Below are positions 1-14,200 of a DNA stretch of 64,000 nucleotides, in pieces. The DNA is from Siphlonurus alternatus (taxonomy: Eukaryota; Arthropoda; Insecta; Ephemeroptera; Siphlonuridae). Below the pieces are notes generated by a model, which was not told the DNA's origin, did not search any database, and saw only the letters and a list, made by a program, of their open reading frames with translations. Numbering within the stretch: position 1 is the stretch's first letter; every line of letters begins with the position of its first letter. The stretch spans positions 29,602,539 to 29,666,538 of the forward strand of contig OX463779.1 in assembly GCA_949825025.1 (NCBI GenBank), in the 5' to 3' direction. The position numbers and the translations under genes are program-made.

Positions 1-216
1 AGGATGCAGTGTATTCTGCATAGAATATTGCCCATAAACTTTCAAATGGTATATATACACAATGCACAAGAAGTCTGCAAACCTTACAGAAAAATAGAGA
101 ATTTGAATCCTTGAAATTATTATTCTTTTATTTTATGTGTTCCTTTTTACGTAAAGTACGAGTACATCATTGAAAATTATTACATACAAATTTTTCATAA
201 AGCAAGCGAGTTTGCT

Positions 217-393
<177 letters not shown>

Positions 394-525
394 TCTTTTT
401 CTCCTTTTCACCCTGTAAGGCAATTCTTATATTTTTTTACAGAATAATTAAGTTTCAATATAAAATGTTCTCGTGGAGAAAACTGTATATAATATGATAA
501 TTTACGAAGCTCTTCGTGGTTGCAG

Positions 526-3500
526 ATTTCGGTCCCCGCACACCCTCCCTACAAGTGACTCACACTCTCAAGTCCTCTGCCTCTGAAGTACCAAATACGA
601 CCCAAGCACCGACTGGTGATACTGGTACGAACATTTTCAATGCAGATGACTTCACGAAAGAAAATCGTGTCTTTGTAATCAATGGCTATTTTAATCTCCA
701 TTTCAGATTTTGGATCAAACACAGCTTCCCCTAAAACGACGGAAATTCCTATTAATGTTTCAACAATGGCCAAAGAAAACAATTCACATGCACAAATACC
801 AATGATAGGTGAGACTGTTAATTGTTATTTACTACACTATTTTATTTAAATATTAATTTCTAATTTGGAAAAAATTGCATAGTTTAATTTCGTCTTGGCT
901 TTCAAGCTAATATAGATGGCCTTAATTAGTGCTGGTGAATATAGTTATTATCACGCAATAACAATTAATTATCAATCTGTGAGATAAACAATATTCAGTG
1001 TCTAACCCAATGTAAAAGTTATTCAAAACTTGCAAGACAATGGTACGTTACAATTGTTACAACATTTCTAATTAAAAAAAAAAATATACAATTTTAACAT
1101 GTCGTTTATTGCGAGACTTCTAATTCTTTGTGTTTTGTAATATTAATTTTAAAGTAAACCAATATCCTACTGTTGTATATTCTATTTCTCCATGAATTTG
1201 AAAACCTCGTGTTCTCTCTTATTCCAGAGTCATGTGGTCGCCGGTTATACAACGAGTCTACTCAGTGTATGGGTGTTTTAGCGCCAATCACTGACCTTAC
1301 CCAGTGGCCGTGGCTCGCTGCTCTGATCACAGTAGCGGAGACCCCTTCTGTAATTATATATTCTGGAACTTTGATCACCAAAAAACACGTACTCACAGGT
1401 AAGGAAGTGTCTTTTCCAGCCTATCATTTATTTTTAAAGCTTATTTGAAGTGACAACCAATTTAATTATCCAATTTTTGTTGTCATTTTATAACATAATT
1501 CAAGAAGTAAAATTTTATTTAATTACAAAGTGTATTGAATGTTTCAGCTGCAAGAAAATTTACTCTAGATACTCAAGGAGTGCTTCTTTCAGCAGATAAA
1601 ATGCTTGCAATATTTGGAGTTCGACACCTCCATGGTGCTAAATTAGGAGAGGAGAGATTTCTTACTCAGGAAAGAAAGGTTATTCTAATTCTCTTTATTA
1701 ATATAATGTATTAATTAATTTTATTATAGAATGATTATTTACAAGTTGGGATACATAATTAAAGAGTATCATGTGAGTAGAAAAGTGTTTAGTGTGCAAA
1801 AATGGAATACATAATTTCTTTATTTCCCACAAAGTCAAATGCTAAAATGAATGCCATTGAGGTCTAAACTATATCTGTTATCACTAAAAAAATTGTAACA
1901 TATGTCAAAATTTGATGAATAATAAAAAATTGCATTGGGTATCCTAAATTTATTAAGGCTATTGCATTCAAATTGTATTTTTTTGAAGGAGTGGTGAAAG
2001 CTTTAATTTGTTATAAATGAAACAAGAAAAAAATAATTTACAGTTTAATTTGATTAAGAAAGTAATTGCTAAGGTAACTAATTTAAAATTTCTATAAAAT
2101 ATTTTTGTTGTATTAAATATACTACTATTATATAATTATTATTGTAATTAATATATTAGTATTATAGTAAAAGGTATCACGGTATACCAGAAGACACTAT
2201 AATAAACGCTCCACATTTTGTGTCCAGGTTCAAACCATCATCATCCACCCGGACTATGACTACTCGCAAAGAGCTGCCTCGAACGACATCGCTATCATGC
2301 TGCTGGAATCCCCCGTCTTGGTCACCCCTTTTGTACGGCCAGCGTGTCTGTGGAGCGACCCCTCGCCCCCCGTCCCCGGCACCGTGGGATACGTGAGTGC
2401 ACATCGACGTTATGCAAACTCCCTGCAGCAGTTACTGGGTGATTTGATTAATGATCACTATCCTCTTTTGCAATTCTCCAATGCCATATATCATATCTCA
2501 TGAATGGAGAAAAATTAAATTTAAATGTTAATTTTAATGTGGATGGATATAATTTTATATTTATTGCTTCTTGATGATGACTTGCAAAAATAAATACCTA
2601 TAAGTGAAGTATACTTAATTCATGCATGCAGCAGTTTTTTTTAATTGTGTTGAATTCTATTTAATCTGATTTAATACAGTACATAATATATGTGTATATA
2701 TAATTATATAATATACTGTATAAACGTTGTATTATAAATTATATATAATATACATATATTATTAAATATTAAACCGATGATTCTCTTTGATACTAAAATT
2801 AGCATTGTTTCCCAGTGGAGAGTGGATTATAGAAAACTTATTTAATGGATATTTTTGTTACAGGTTGCTGGATGGGACTACTTCACAGGATATGCTAAAA
2901 GTTTCGATGCTGCTGTTGGAAATTGGGATGGTTGTATTAACGAACCTGGTATTTATTTGGGTGCAACAACTGATAAATTGACGTTTTGTGCTGCTAACAA
3001 ACAAGGTGAATAAATTTAGTTCAAAGTTCTTTCCACTATAATAAAATTAGTAAATTTACCAATCCTGCAAAACAAAATTTCTTTGTTTTCAAATACTATC
3101 AACAACAATTTAATAAAATTTTCTCTTGACGTAATCTGGACCTTTTCTAATGCCGTTCTTATAATTATTTGCATGACTTGACGATATATTTTTAAAGAAA
3201 CTCTCAATAAATGAAACCAGAATAAATATCGAGTAGTAGATTGGTTACTTCCGAGAAGATTTAGTCACTATAATGTTGCACCCTTTTTGTAAAATCCAAA
3301 GGCGAAAGAACCACCAATTGAATGAAAGTGCAATAGTTTAGACTTTAGCATAACATATTTTAGCAAACACCTATAAGATTTAAATTCAATCTCCAGGCTG
3401 CATCATTAATCAACCTTTGTGATGTTACATTGCAGGTTTTGGACTGTGCATTGCGGGAATGGGAGCCGGATTTTACGTTCCTGAGTTCACGGCGGCCGGT

Positions 3501-3641
3501 GGGACTCGCTGGCTTCTCGCGGGCTCCATAAATTTTATAAATAAAGGTGACAAGCCTGAACTATGTGACAACAAAAAATCATTTTTCCTAAACGACCTGT
3601 CAAAGCATATGCCTTGGATTCAATCCATTATCAATCAGTAG
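526..3641 (+). CDS. gd-like serine protease homologue, 3' part (5' end outside window)
   Basis: Seven exons chain in frame: 526-624, 707-808, 1228-1398, 1548-1678, 2228-2392, 2864-3005, 3436-3641. The first two are short phase-1 linker exons rich in Ser/Thr/Pro. The first carries LQVTHTL, which resembles the linker that follows the GD_N domain in the neighbouring genes, so the missing 5' end probably codes for a GD_N domain. The rest is one trypsin-fold domain with the WPWLAAL strand and SGTLITKKHVLT. The catalytic His position reads AARK (His to Arg), Asp is kept (NDIAIM), and the Ser motif reads AGMGAG instead of GDSGSG. It should be secreted and proteolytically dead, perhaps a cofactor or decoy. 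The stop TAG at 3639 is followed by AATAAA at 3929-3934. Exon calls are seen in the sequence; the role is inferred from the family. Confidence 0.82.
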
Positions 3642-3715
3642 CATTTTTAAAATTGTATAAACGCATCTTAGCTTCTCATTCTTTTTTTGTTTATTATGCA
3701 ACTTAAGTCATACAA

Positions 3716-3855
3716 AGGGGCATTCACAAAGCCTTAAGGCCACATTTAAGGCTCAATAATTTAAGACCAGAAATTTTGGGTCTAAAAACACGTCTAAAAT
3801 CAAGCTTTAAAATATCGAGCCTTAAATGTGGCCTTAAGACTTTGTGAATGCCCCT
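3716..3855. mobile_element. 140-bp hairpin MITE with TACAA target duplication
   Basis: Inverted ends AGGGGCATTCACAAAG and CTTTGTGAATGCCCCT, flanked by TACAA at 3711-3715 and 3856-3860. Inner arms (CTTAAGGCCACATTTAAGGCTC) also pair. No coding capacity. Similar in design to the GATTCACGAA hairpins further along. Confidence 0.8.
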
Positions 3856-3860
3856 TACAA

Positions 3861-4635
3861 TGTACATACATAAGAATCATGTATATTAATATAGGTGAAG
3901 TCAAAGTTGCATATTTAAAAGATATATAAATAAAGGAATGAAATTGTTACTGTATACTGTAGTTACAGTGTACAATTAGTATTGGTTTTATATATGCTTA
4001 CAAATAAATGCAATGCAATTACATAATTATTTTGTATGTATTTTGTTTTATTAGCATCGGTAATATATTAACAAAATATCTGTATTCTTATATAGTTGTA
4101 ATATTTATATTATAAGACAATTTTTTATTTGCTCATGACATCTAATAAATTTAACAAAATAAATAAATAAATTACTTGAAATTATAATCCAATTTTCCTT
4201 AATGCTTTCCTATAAATCCTTTACTCAGGAGTCACATTTAAAGAAAATATATATTATGTTATTTATGTTATATATATGCACTGCATATTATAGAAGTTAG
4301 AGTTAATGTATGTACAGTACATTATTATGATTTGGTACATAAAAAATAAAAACCCTCCCTTTTTTTATTGTATGGAAATAATAAAATTGTACATCATAAA
4401 ATTCATAAATTAGCATTACTTGCATCACTTACATCAATTATTAATGGAGAATATATCGCACTCGGAAATAATCATAGAAATATAAAACGTATCGCCATTC
4501 AAGGGCACAATAATTTTTACTATGAAACATATTTCACATGTAAGGGGAAAAAGTTAAAAGAATTTATTTGTTGACTCTCAAGGTTAAGTTTGACGTAATT
4601 CCGATTCCAACATTGTGAGGTGAGAATGATGCGCT
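3861..4635. other. intergenic spacer between the first two gd-like genes
   Basis: AT-rich. It holds the AATAAA at 3929 for the upstream gene and nothing else that I can support before the promoter block at about 4,590-4,700. Confidence 0.6.
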
Positions 4636-4643
4636 AAACCGGT
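4636..4643 (+). promoter_or_regulatory. AAACCGGT, Grainyhead-type site
   Basis: Located 58 bp before the start codon of the 760-aa gd-like gene. The surrounding sequence (CGGTCT, TCTGTCTG, CGGCCAAACAAC) is shared with the promoter of the minus-strand paralogue. AACCGGTT is the known Grainyhead consensus; binding is inferred. Confidence 0.45.
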
Positions 4644-4700
4644 CTTTCTGTCTGTCGGCCAAACAACGACACGGACCGCTCCCAGACAGTGGCCGCAGTC

Positions 4701-7700
4701 ATGTTCGGTCCACTGCTGGCTAACGTGGTGCTGCTGGTGCTCATGAGTGAGGGAGGCGTGGCGGCCTCGTGCGCGCCTTTCGTGGGCTACCTTCAGAGGG
4801 ATGGACGGTGGGAGGGTGTGCTGGCTGTGACCGTGCCCGAGAGCTTCGTACCTGGCGAGGACTTAACGGTTCAAGTTTCCATGTTTGTGAGCAAGAAACA
4901 GCAGGCAAGCAAATTCATGAGATCAAGATGATTCTATAGTTTAATAACTGCATGTAAAAGGATAAGCCTCTAGTACCAAGACCACATTTCTTCAGTTGAG
5001 ATTGGGAGTCACCTAACTTAAAAAATGAGGAAACTTTTTTTAACCTTTGAGTGGTTTAGAGTCACCATGCAGCAAAACTCAAAATTAAGAGATTCCATTA
5101 TATATTCTCATTCAATGATTTATCTTGTGTAGGTTCTTGGGGCGAGCCTCGAGTTGTCTGAGAGCGTGGTGGAGGCTGAGACCAAGCTGAGGGCGGGAGG
5201 ACGTCTCACGTACCGGGTTCGTTTCCCCGTGCCAGACTCTGCCCCGCTGCCCCGCGTCACCGCCGTCACCGCCAACGGAGCACCCGTGTGTCAGGAGGAA
5301 GGAGGTAAGACATTTTGTGATATTGATAACTACCAGCTGACGTTTCAATGCAAACATAATTACAGAATATATGAACTTATTATTTTCAGATGACATTGAT
5401 GGAACACATTTGAATATTAGAAACACTTTGCAAGAAAAAAAACGAATTCCACGGAGTCCTGTTCTGGAACATGAAGTGACTGAAGGTAAAATTTTGCATC
5501 AAATACTGTGTGATAAGTTAACAAGTTGTTGTTTTGTCCATGTATTCTTTTTCTTAGTGTAATAATAATTTATGTTATTTAAATTATATTATATTTATAA
5601 AAATGATTTAAAAAATCATCAGATCTATTAATTTTATTCTATTATCCGTACATATAATGTGAAAATTATTTTCAAAATAATTGGAATCTTTTGAAATATT
5701 ATTGAAAAAAATTCTACAAATCATTGAATTGATCCAGAATTTGTGAATTTATTTTAATTTTAAAATTCAAAGCATGCAATGATATTACGCTGTATTTACA
5801 TTGGTTCTACTCATTCTAGTTGGGTGCGGACAAAGGATGACAGGCAGTGACGACAAGTGCTACGACGACGGTGCCTACCTTCTCCACAAGGACGCCAGGG
5901 TATGGCCCTGGATGGCGGCGGTCATGACGGGGGAGTCGCTGCTGTGCGGTGGCACCCTCATCTCCCTGCGCCACGTGCTCACAAGTAACCTCTAAAAAAA
6001 TCATTTTTTATGTAAACTAATTTTTTAGTTTTAGGATCAAAATGTTTTTTTTTTAAATATATTAAATTTGCCAAAAATATACTGCAATGGACAAATTTTG
6101 TGTAACTCACATACTCTCAAGGTAAACTCAGTGTTTATAATTCTTGCCCTTTGAATGAGTTGGAAGAGTGTTTTTTTCAATTTTTGTTTTTTTAGCTGAA
6201 TAACTCACGAAAATATTAATATTTTTTATTAAAATTTCTTGCTATATATATTTTTAAATGTAATCCATAGTAACATTTGTAAGGCAAGAACTCAAAATAA
6301 TAGAGTTTTTGAAGAGGCTACAGAACAAGCTTACGTTACTAAATTACCAATTATCGTTCTATTAAAAAAAAAAAAATCCTCAATATATTTGAAACTGATA
6401 CCTGGAATTACTTGTACTGTATGTGTGATGAAAATTTGAGAGACCATTTAATTAATTTTGACTTTCATTTCATTAATTTGTAAATTTTCATAGGTGGGAG
6501 TTGCTTATTTTATTCCAACCCAACGAAGATCTTCACAGCTGAAGAACTCGCAGTAACTTTAGGAGTAACAAGCGCAAATAACTATAAGCAAGATACAAAT
6601 GTTCAAGTCTCTAAAGTTAGTATTATAATTATGACTCCTAACCAGCTTTGAAGAATATTAACTTGGTTCTTGTGTTTTCCTCTGCAGGTGGATGAGGTTT
6701 TGGTTCACTCCAGGTACGTTTACCAAGATTTGGGGTCCAACTTGGCCATATTGGTGCTCGCGACCCCAGTGACCGTCACTCCAGCCGTGCGACCCGTGTG
6801 CATCTGGCCCTCTGAGCCGCCCATCCTATCCGCTAGTGGTGTTGTAAGTGATCATAGTCCATAATTTTTTATCGCTTTTGTGTAATTGTATCACATTATA
6901 AGGATGTCAAATAATAATTTGTAATCAAAATATTGATCGTCATCACATATTATATTATTATATTATTTACTCAATTTGCATCATCTACAGAGGAATCTGA
7001 AGAAGGTAAGTTAATTACATATAAAGGTGGATTTTCATGGGCGGCAACGACGACGCGGCGCGATTTGGCGTAAAAGCTGAAAATCGTATGCGGCGGCGAA
7101 TTCGCCGGTAATCGCGTTAATTACGATGCTCTTTTTCTTTTAATCGCCAAATATGGCCGCCAATGGATGTTATAGGAAGTGCGCTTTATTCGCGTCGCGT
7201 CGCAGGCTGGAAATCGCTCATAAAAATCCACCTTAATTGTAATTATGTTTTAAGTTAAACATTTTTTTATTCAATCATAGGTTCAGCTTTTGGTACGTAA
7301 TATCTCGTAAATTAGAAAAAAAATATTTTTTTTTCTGTCATCAGGTTCTCAACTGGGATTCAACTACAAATGCATCTTATGTACAAAAAGTATCAGTTGT
7401 AACCGCAGAAGAATGTGAAAGCGGTAGTGCAAATTTAAGAGGGGTTGTAAGAAACGACACAATTTGTGCTGGTCGTAGAAATGGTACGTATACGTAAATC
7501 CATCTCCTGACCTGTTTAATGCTTATACCTAAATTTATAATTATTTTATATTAATCAATGGAATTAACTTGAATTAATCGAAGTATTTATTTTCAAGTTG
7601 CTATGAGATTTAGGTTTTTTAACTCTCTGCAAAGTTTTACTTTATACAATCACTATTTTATATTATTGCTGCATAAACTTTCTGAATGTACGTGTTACAG

Positions 7701-8238
7701 GACTCGGCTTCTGCTTTTACGGCAATGCTGCAGTGAAAGGATCTGGACTTTTTACCCCAGAGCTAAAAATAGATGGCAGTACTCGTTGGATATTACGTGG
7801 TCTTTTTTCATTTCAAATCTCAGAACAACATTTAGATAATAATAATTTTATTTCTTGCTTAATGGATACATACAACGGTTACATTGATGTTACCAAGTAC
7901 GCCTTTTTGATTCAAAGCAAGATGTCTGAACTACGTGAGTGGCACAATTAAATTAATATATTGATGCGGCAAATCCGACTAACGGATGCGGCTCTCTCAG
8001 ATAGACTAATTCAGAATGCTTAAGAGTGGGAAAAGGAATCTCAAGTCAGATGATTTTGTGGAGTTCCCACCGTTCTATCTAAACCGAATATGTAGAAGAA
8101 AAAAAAATAATAATAATAAATGGCGCCAAATAAAAGCAAATTTTTTTAGAAGGAAAGTGGGTTCTTGATTCAAAACCAGAAGACTCCTAAATGACGTGTA
8201 TAAAGATGCTTTCAAATTAATAGCTTCAATATTCACTG

Positions 8239-8269
<31 letters not shown>

Positions 8270-11200
8270 AATGCTATAATAGTTTGAATTTTTAGTTAGA
8301 TAAAGAATTGAAGACCCTATGACCATTTCACAGTATTAAGTCCACAGTTATATATAGTATTGCCTCAGTATGATACGACTGCACAAAAAAAAAATTGTTC
8401 CAGAAGCAATAATATCAGAGATAATAGCCGATGAAAAGGCACCTGTGACGTCATTTGTACCCATTCTGCGGCGACGGCATAGAGAAATCCCTGCAAAAGA
8501 TAGGTTCACTCTAGTTGCAACCACGGACATAATTTTAATTCTGGAATGTTGAAATTTTACTAAGGCAGTCTTGATAGTATTTGTCAAATATCTTGAAAGA
8601 CTATTGTTGTTGGCATTCACACAGACTGACTTATTGCAGTAGCAAGAAGAGAAAAATGTTGCATAGGAAAAAAATGTTAAATTTTTGGCTTATCTTAATT
8701 GCTACTGCAATAATTCAGTCTGTGTAAATGTCAACAACAAATTTTTTTCAGGATATTTGATAAATACTATCAAGACTGCCCTGGTAAAATTTCAACATTC
8801 CAGAATTAAAATTATGTCCGTGGTTGCAGTTGGGTGCAAGGCCACCTAAGGCCATGGTGTTGACAGCGCCATCTCTTGACAAATTGGTTTTTAATTTCTT
8901 ACGGGCAGAAATTTTAGAGTATCGACTTGAAATTTAATCAAGGTACGGACATTAACACTTTTGATACGCAGAAAAAATTTCATTGTCGTAGATGAAACCA
9001 ATTTTTAAATTCAAATCCAAAACTGGTTTGATTCCCGCCCGTCTGAAAATAGCGGAAATAGGAGATATACCTTTATATAATAAATTGATCTCGTTGCATG
9101 TTTTTTGCAGCAAGCTCTGGGGTGACAGACCCATTGCCGGAGTTCCTCTCTCACCTGTCTGTGTCACCTGACGATTCGCACAGTTTCGTCAGACCAGGTC
9201 CTGGTCTAAGACCAGGTAATGTAAAATAGGTTCCAATATGTTGATTCAAAGACAGTCATTGGCATAGCCAGGATTTGCCCAAGGGGTGGGGGGGGGGGAG
9301 GGTCTGAGGATAAAAATTGAGAACAGACCACTTTTGAGCTTTGGGGTGGGGGTGTAGCCCCCCAATAGCCTGCCGCAGTCGCAATTTTTTTAAGGACATG
9401 CCCCTTTTTAGGGAAATGTCATGAAAAAAAATATTAGAGAATAAAATATGTGGCCTCACTCAGAAATAGGTGTTTCACAAAGTGTTTCAGAAACGCCTAA
9501 AGTGTTTCAAAAAATGCCCCCTTAGTTAAGAGAAGACACATCTCGTGTTTCAGAAAGTGTTTCAGAAGTGTTTCAGAAACACTTAACGTGTTTCAGAAAC
9601 ACATTAAGTGTTTCAAATGTCACTTTTTGAAACACTTAATGTGTCTTAATGTGACTAAGGGGGCAATTTTGAAACACTTTAAACGTTTCTGAAACACTTT
9701 GTGAAACACCTATTTCTGAGAGTGAGCTGATGCCATTTTTTTTAAAATTTTACATTTTTTTCACCCCATTTTTCAATTTATTTTTAATACGTGCACTTAC
9801 GTAATAAATAAAGCTGCAACTAAATCATTTTAGTTAATTCATGTAACCACTTTTATATTATTTTTACTATATAGTTTCAGGATTTATAATTTTTGTATTA
9901 TAGTACATTGTAATTCGGATATTTTTCCGGAAGAAAATTGCGTTCTAACAGTAAGTGTTTTCTAAACACAGTTTATATATTTTTTTTTCAGTGGTTTTAG
10001 ATTATCGTTATTCTCGATATATAATATATCTATATAATTATAATAATTATAATTATAATATAATTATAATTATAATAATTATAATTATTATAATTATAAT
10101 AATTATAATTATAATATATAATTATATATTATATAATTATTATATGTATATATAAGATATATAATATATAGATATATAATTGAAAATTTTGCAATTGTTC
10201 TTTTTAAATGCTCCACCTCGTTTAACTCGTCATACTGTGCTCTTCAAGCCTCCTAGGGGGCGTGTTGATGCCTCAAAGTTTGCTTTTTGTACGAGAGTGC
10301 AAAATTATTACAACAAATTTGTTGTGGAACATCAAGATGTGGATATATTTGACTCCTCCTTATGTCACTTCCGGACTCAAGTTATGAGTGCTCTGTTTTA
10401 ATGCTATTAATGCAGGATTTATTTTCATTTTTGTTTTATTTTTTGTGTATTTCACTTATGTTTAATAAGTATTTGCTTTGTTTTAGTGTATGGTTGACTT
10501 ATTGTATTTAGTGCCTTGGTTATGTAACCGTTGCTAAATAAATATTAATTTGAATTTGAATTTGAATTTAATATGACCTGCGCACGAGTGAAATAAAAAT
10601 TTGTACCATTTCTGTCAGTTCAATTCTAAATCAGAATCAGTGTACGTGTCATTTATTTGAATTTGATTTTTAAAATTTATTTATTAATCCAAGTTCACAT
10701 GGCATCATTAAGATGTTGTGAAAAAAATAAAATAAAAAGGTGACTAGCTTCTCTTATTTTTGTTAAATTTTGTCTGCACCGCGTGGAGTAAGCAAGTAAA
10801 TTAAAGTGCAGCACACGTGAGAGCATTTTAATTTATACAATAGTAGTTATTATGCATGCAGTTTGTAAGGGATATAAAACATTTAAAAGTCGCACCTTTT
10901 CCTGTTAAAATTGGAAACTAACTTATAACTTGTTTATTTTAAAGAAAAGACTGCTCGATATCCTCTAAAAATTTTAATTTTTCATTGATTTTTTTTTTTT
11001 AAATTTCTATAATTTTTACTTTTTTCTTCTTATATCCAGTCATTATTCGATTTTCATGGTATGAGGGCCGACCCCCCCCCCCCCCTTGGCTACGCTACTG
11101 AAAAGAAAGTCACTTAAATCAGTAAAATCGATGTATTTTATTTGCTAAAGTCCATATTTTGAAAATTTGTTAAACTGTTGCAGGTGAACTTTCTACCAAG

Positions 11201-14200
11201 AATCAATCCATCGAGCTGGATCTGAAAAACTTTGGTAAGTCCTTACACATTAGATTGATATATTTTACTATTTTTTCAACGAATTTATTATAATTACATT
11301 AATCAGAAGCAATAATTATTAAACAGTCATGTATTTTAATTGAGTCAAAAGTGAGCCCATGCATGCATAATGTGTTCAAATTTTATTTTATTTTTATAAT
11401 AGTACTATATAATAACATAACAGAAAATCAAGTAAATCTTGTAATAATACTTAAGTTCTTTGAAGGATGGATTATACTGTTTATTTCAAGTACAACCAAC
11501 AGTGTTCAACTTAATTCTACTTTGGCATTTAGATTTAATTGCTTATAAATAGATTTTATTGTATTAAAAAAAAATTAAAGGTTGTTTTGTTTGAAGTGGT
11601 AAGGTTTACACCTTAAAAGGACCATCAGGACCGAGGAGAGATTACGGAGTGATGAGTAGGAAAGGTTTTTGCGACCATGACAAAGTTATCCATCCCAGCA
11701 TTTGACTAATGTAACTTAAGAAACGTGGAAACCTCAGTCAGGGTGGTCAGATGGTTGAATTAGTCCTTGGTTTTGAGAGTAACTAGAACCGTTTTGCAGA
11801 CACGTGCGGGCAGAGTACGTTTGATGACTCGAACCGTTGTCCGAACACCATGTCCCCTCTCACCAGCAGTACGGACTGGCCGTGGCTGGCGGCCCTCATG
11901 TATCGAAGTGACGACAGTGAGGAGTTCACCATCGTGGCGTCAGGGACCTTGGTGACGACCTCGCACGTCATAACAGGTAACCTTACTAGCATAAAGTATA
12001 AACATATAATGCTTCAAAATACAATCGCAGGTTAACTTTGAACCAAATCTATATACATTTATGGAGCCCTGATATGTTTGTAGATCATGTAGCCTTCTAG
12101 TAATGCAAGTTTTCTCAAAATATAATCTATAAATAGTAAATTCAGTTATCTTTAATCAAAATAATTGTTTTTAATTAATTTGTATCCATGATATAAAAAT
12201 TGACAGAGGTTAACACGAAATGCAAGTTTGTTTATTTCCCTCGGATTTCATTATTAATTATATCAACAAGCAAAATCACTGCTGCCTAATGATTTCAAGA
12301 ATTTTATACAGCTCTGTTATCATAAAAAAGCTCTGGCATATAAAGTATATTTAGAAACTTTTCAAGGGTGAACCTTTCAGTCATAAAACATTGGAGAGAG
12401 CGATTAGTACAGCACATATAATTGTTGCCCTAATAAATTTGACTGCGACTGTTTATAAATTGGCGTCATAAAGTTAGTACGAACCTAGTGGTAACTGCTG
12501 GACGTGCGTCTGGCAGGACAGCTGTACATAATGATTAATTAACATTGCAACATCATGTAAATGCTCCGTCAGCAGTCACAGCATAATTTTACAAAAATGT
12601 CAACACCATAATTAGTTGTCAAATACTTTCGGACAAATATAAAAAAAAATATTCCAACTTCGTAAGTGATTTATTTCCTAAAAATTTGATAATTTTTGTG
12701 ATTCTCCTCATGCTATAAGTATTGCCATATAATAAAAATATTATTGCCGTATCCTGATGCAAAGAGCAAAATTTTCAGACGTCAGTGCCATCTCTTGGTC
12801 CTTTATGTCCTCTATTATGTTCATATATAAAAATAAATTTATAAATATGCACACCATGTAATAAATATCTTATTTTATGTATGTTAATTTTTGTTTCAGT
12901 TGCAAGTGCATTGTACACAGTTGATGATCGTCAAGGGTTCGAAACGAAAGAATTCTCACTTATTTCTGTAGATGATGATATTGAAGCACGTTTTGGTACA
13001 GGAAATCTAAATAATATTCAACAAAATTCACTTTTTCAAACTAAAAAGGTATAGTAATATTTCATTTCAATAAATGAGAAACTTCACATAAAAAAAAAAA
13101 GATCATGTTTCATAGTTTTTTATTTATATATATATTTTTTAATGATGAACTTCTTATCAAAACAAACATCGTGTGGGCTCGATGTGTGTATATAAATAAC
13201 AATTGTTTATTCATTCCATAATATATTCACTATGCAGTTAACTATCATTTTAAAATTAAATCATATCAGATCAACTGTCTCTCTTATATAATATATAAAT
13301 ATGAGAGTAAGTGATAACGATTTTCTTTTCCTGCTAATTAAGCTGAAGAAGATCGTCCTACACCCCGATTGGATCATCAACGACGTGGCGGTGCTTGTGC
13401 TGCAGAGCCCCATCCTCGTCACGCCCCACGTGCAGCCCGCGTGTGCCTGGGGAGCATCTGAACAGCTCGTTCCTGGCACCTCGGGATACGTGAGTTATAT
13501 AATGTCAGAAAGAAATGACATGTGGATCTTGCAAGCTAGATTTTAAATGGAATTAATTCTGAAATTAAAACAGATTTGTCTCTCGAACGTTACAATGTTT
13601 ATACGTTTATATACATCATTTCATACTTCAAATTTCAGTTAATTTGTTCATAGTTCTTTATTATTTATAATTCAAATTTTTCAGATTGTTGGGTGGGACT
13701 CGGATACAAACTTTGCAAGATTTTTTGATGCTCCTACTTACAATTTAGAATATTGTTTCAACATCCAGTTGCATCTAAAGAACAATGCTGGCAATTTTAC
13801 ATTTTGTGCTGGAAATCGAAACGGTAAGTAAAATTTGAGTTGTAAATCTTATGTGTGATAATTATATTAATTATGCTAATGACTAATGAAGGCCTTTGTT
13901 AAATGAAAGACGATGATACAATGATTTTTCTACAGTCATGTTCCCCAATGGAGTCCAAAAATTTTAATACGAAAATCTATACCTCTTGAACCTTGAAGAG
14001 AAAAGCTTGTGACGTCATCAAAACACCTAGAAGTCATTTTTTTTTATTATTCATTATAGTGTTGTACTTAATACTTAATTATTACAGATTGTATAAGTTG
14101 ACATTTAAATAATTACGTTTAGGCCTATTGAGCTTGTAGCAATAGCAGAGGGAAAATAAAAAATTGCGTTTGGTATGACAAAAATATCAATTGTTCAGTT

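Larger units (their letters stand above)
9257..11100. mobile_element. composite transposon with GGCRTAGCC ends (hAT-like), carrying nested insertions
   Basis: Left end CATTGGCATAGCCAGGATTT with a G-run; right end, inverted, a C-run then TTGGCTACGCTACTG. The first 650 bp are homologous, in opposite orientation, to the element at about 15,178-16,290. Inside are a nested hairpin (9455-9726), an AT microsatellite and a LINE fragment. No clear target duplication was found. It lies in an intron of the 760-aa gene. Confidence 0.6.

Noticed and set aside
4689..4700. Upstream non-ATG start (GTG) extending the 760-aa gene by four residues
   Set aside because: Eukaryotic gene; the ATG at 4701 gives a normal signal peptide and matches the paralogue start at 23336.
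7934..7951. Stop at 7951 as the true end of the upstream gene
   Set aside because: The exon has a strong in-phase donor at 7935, and the minus-strand paralogue splices at the same place into a second domain. Kept as a possible alternative transcript.
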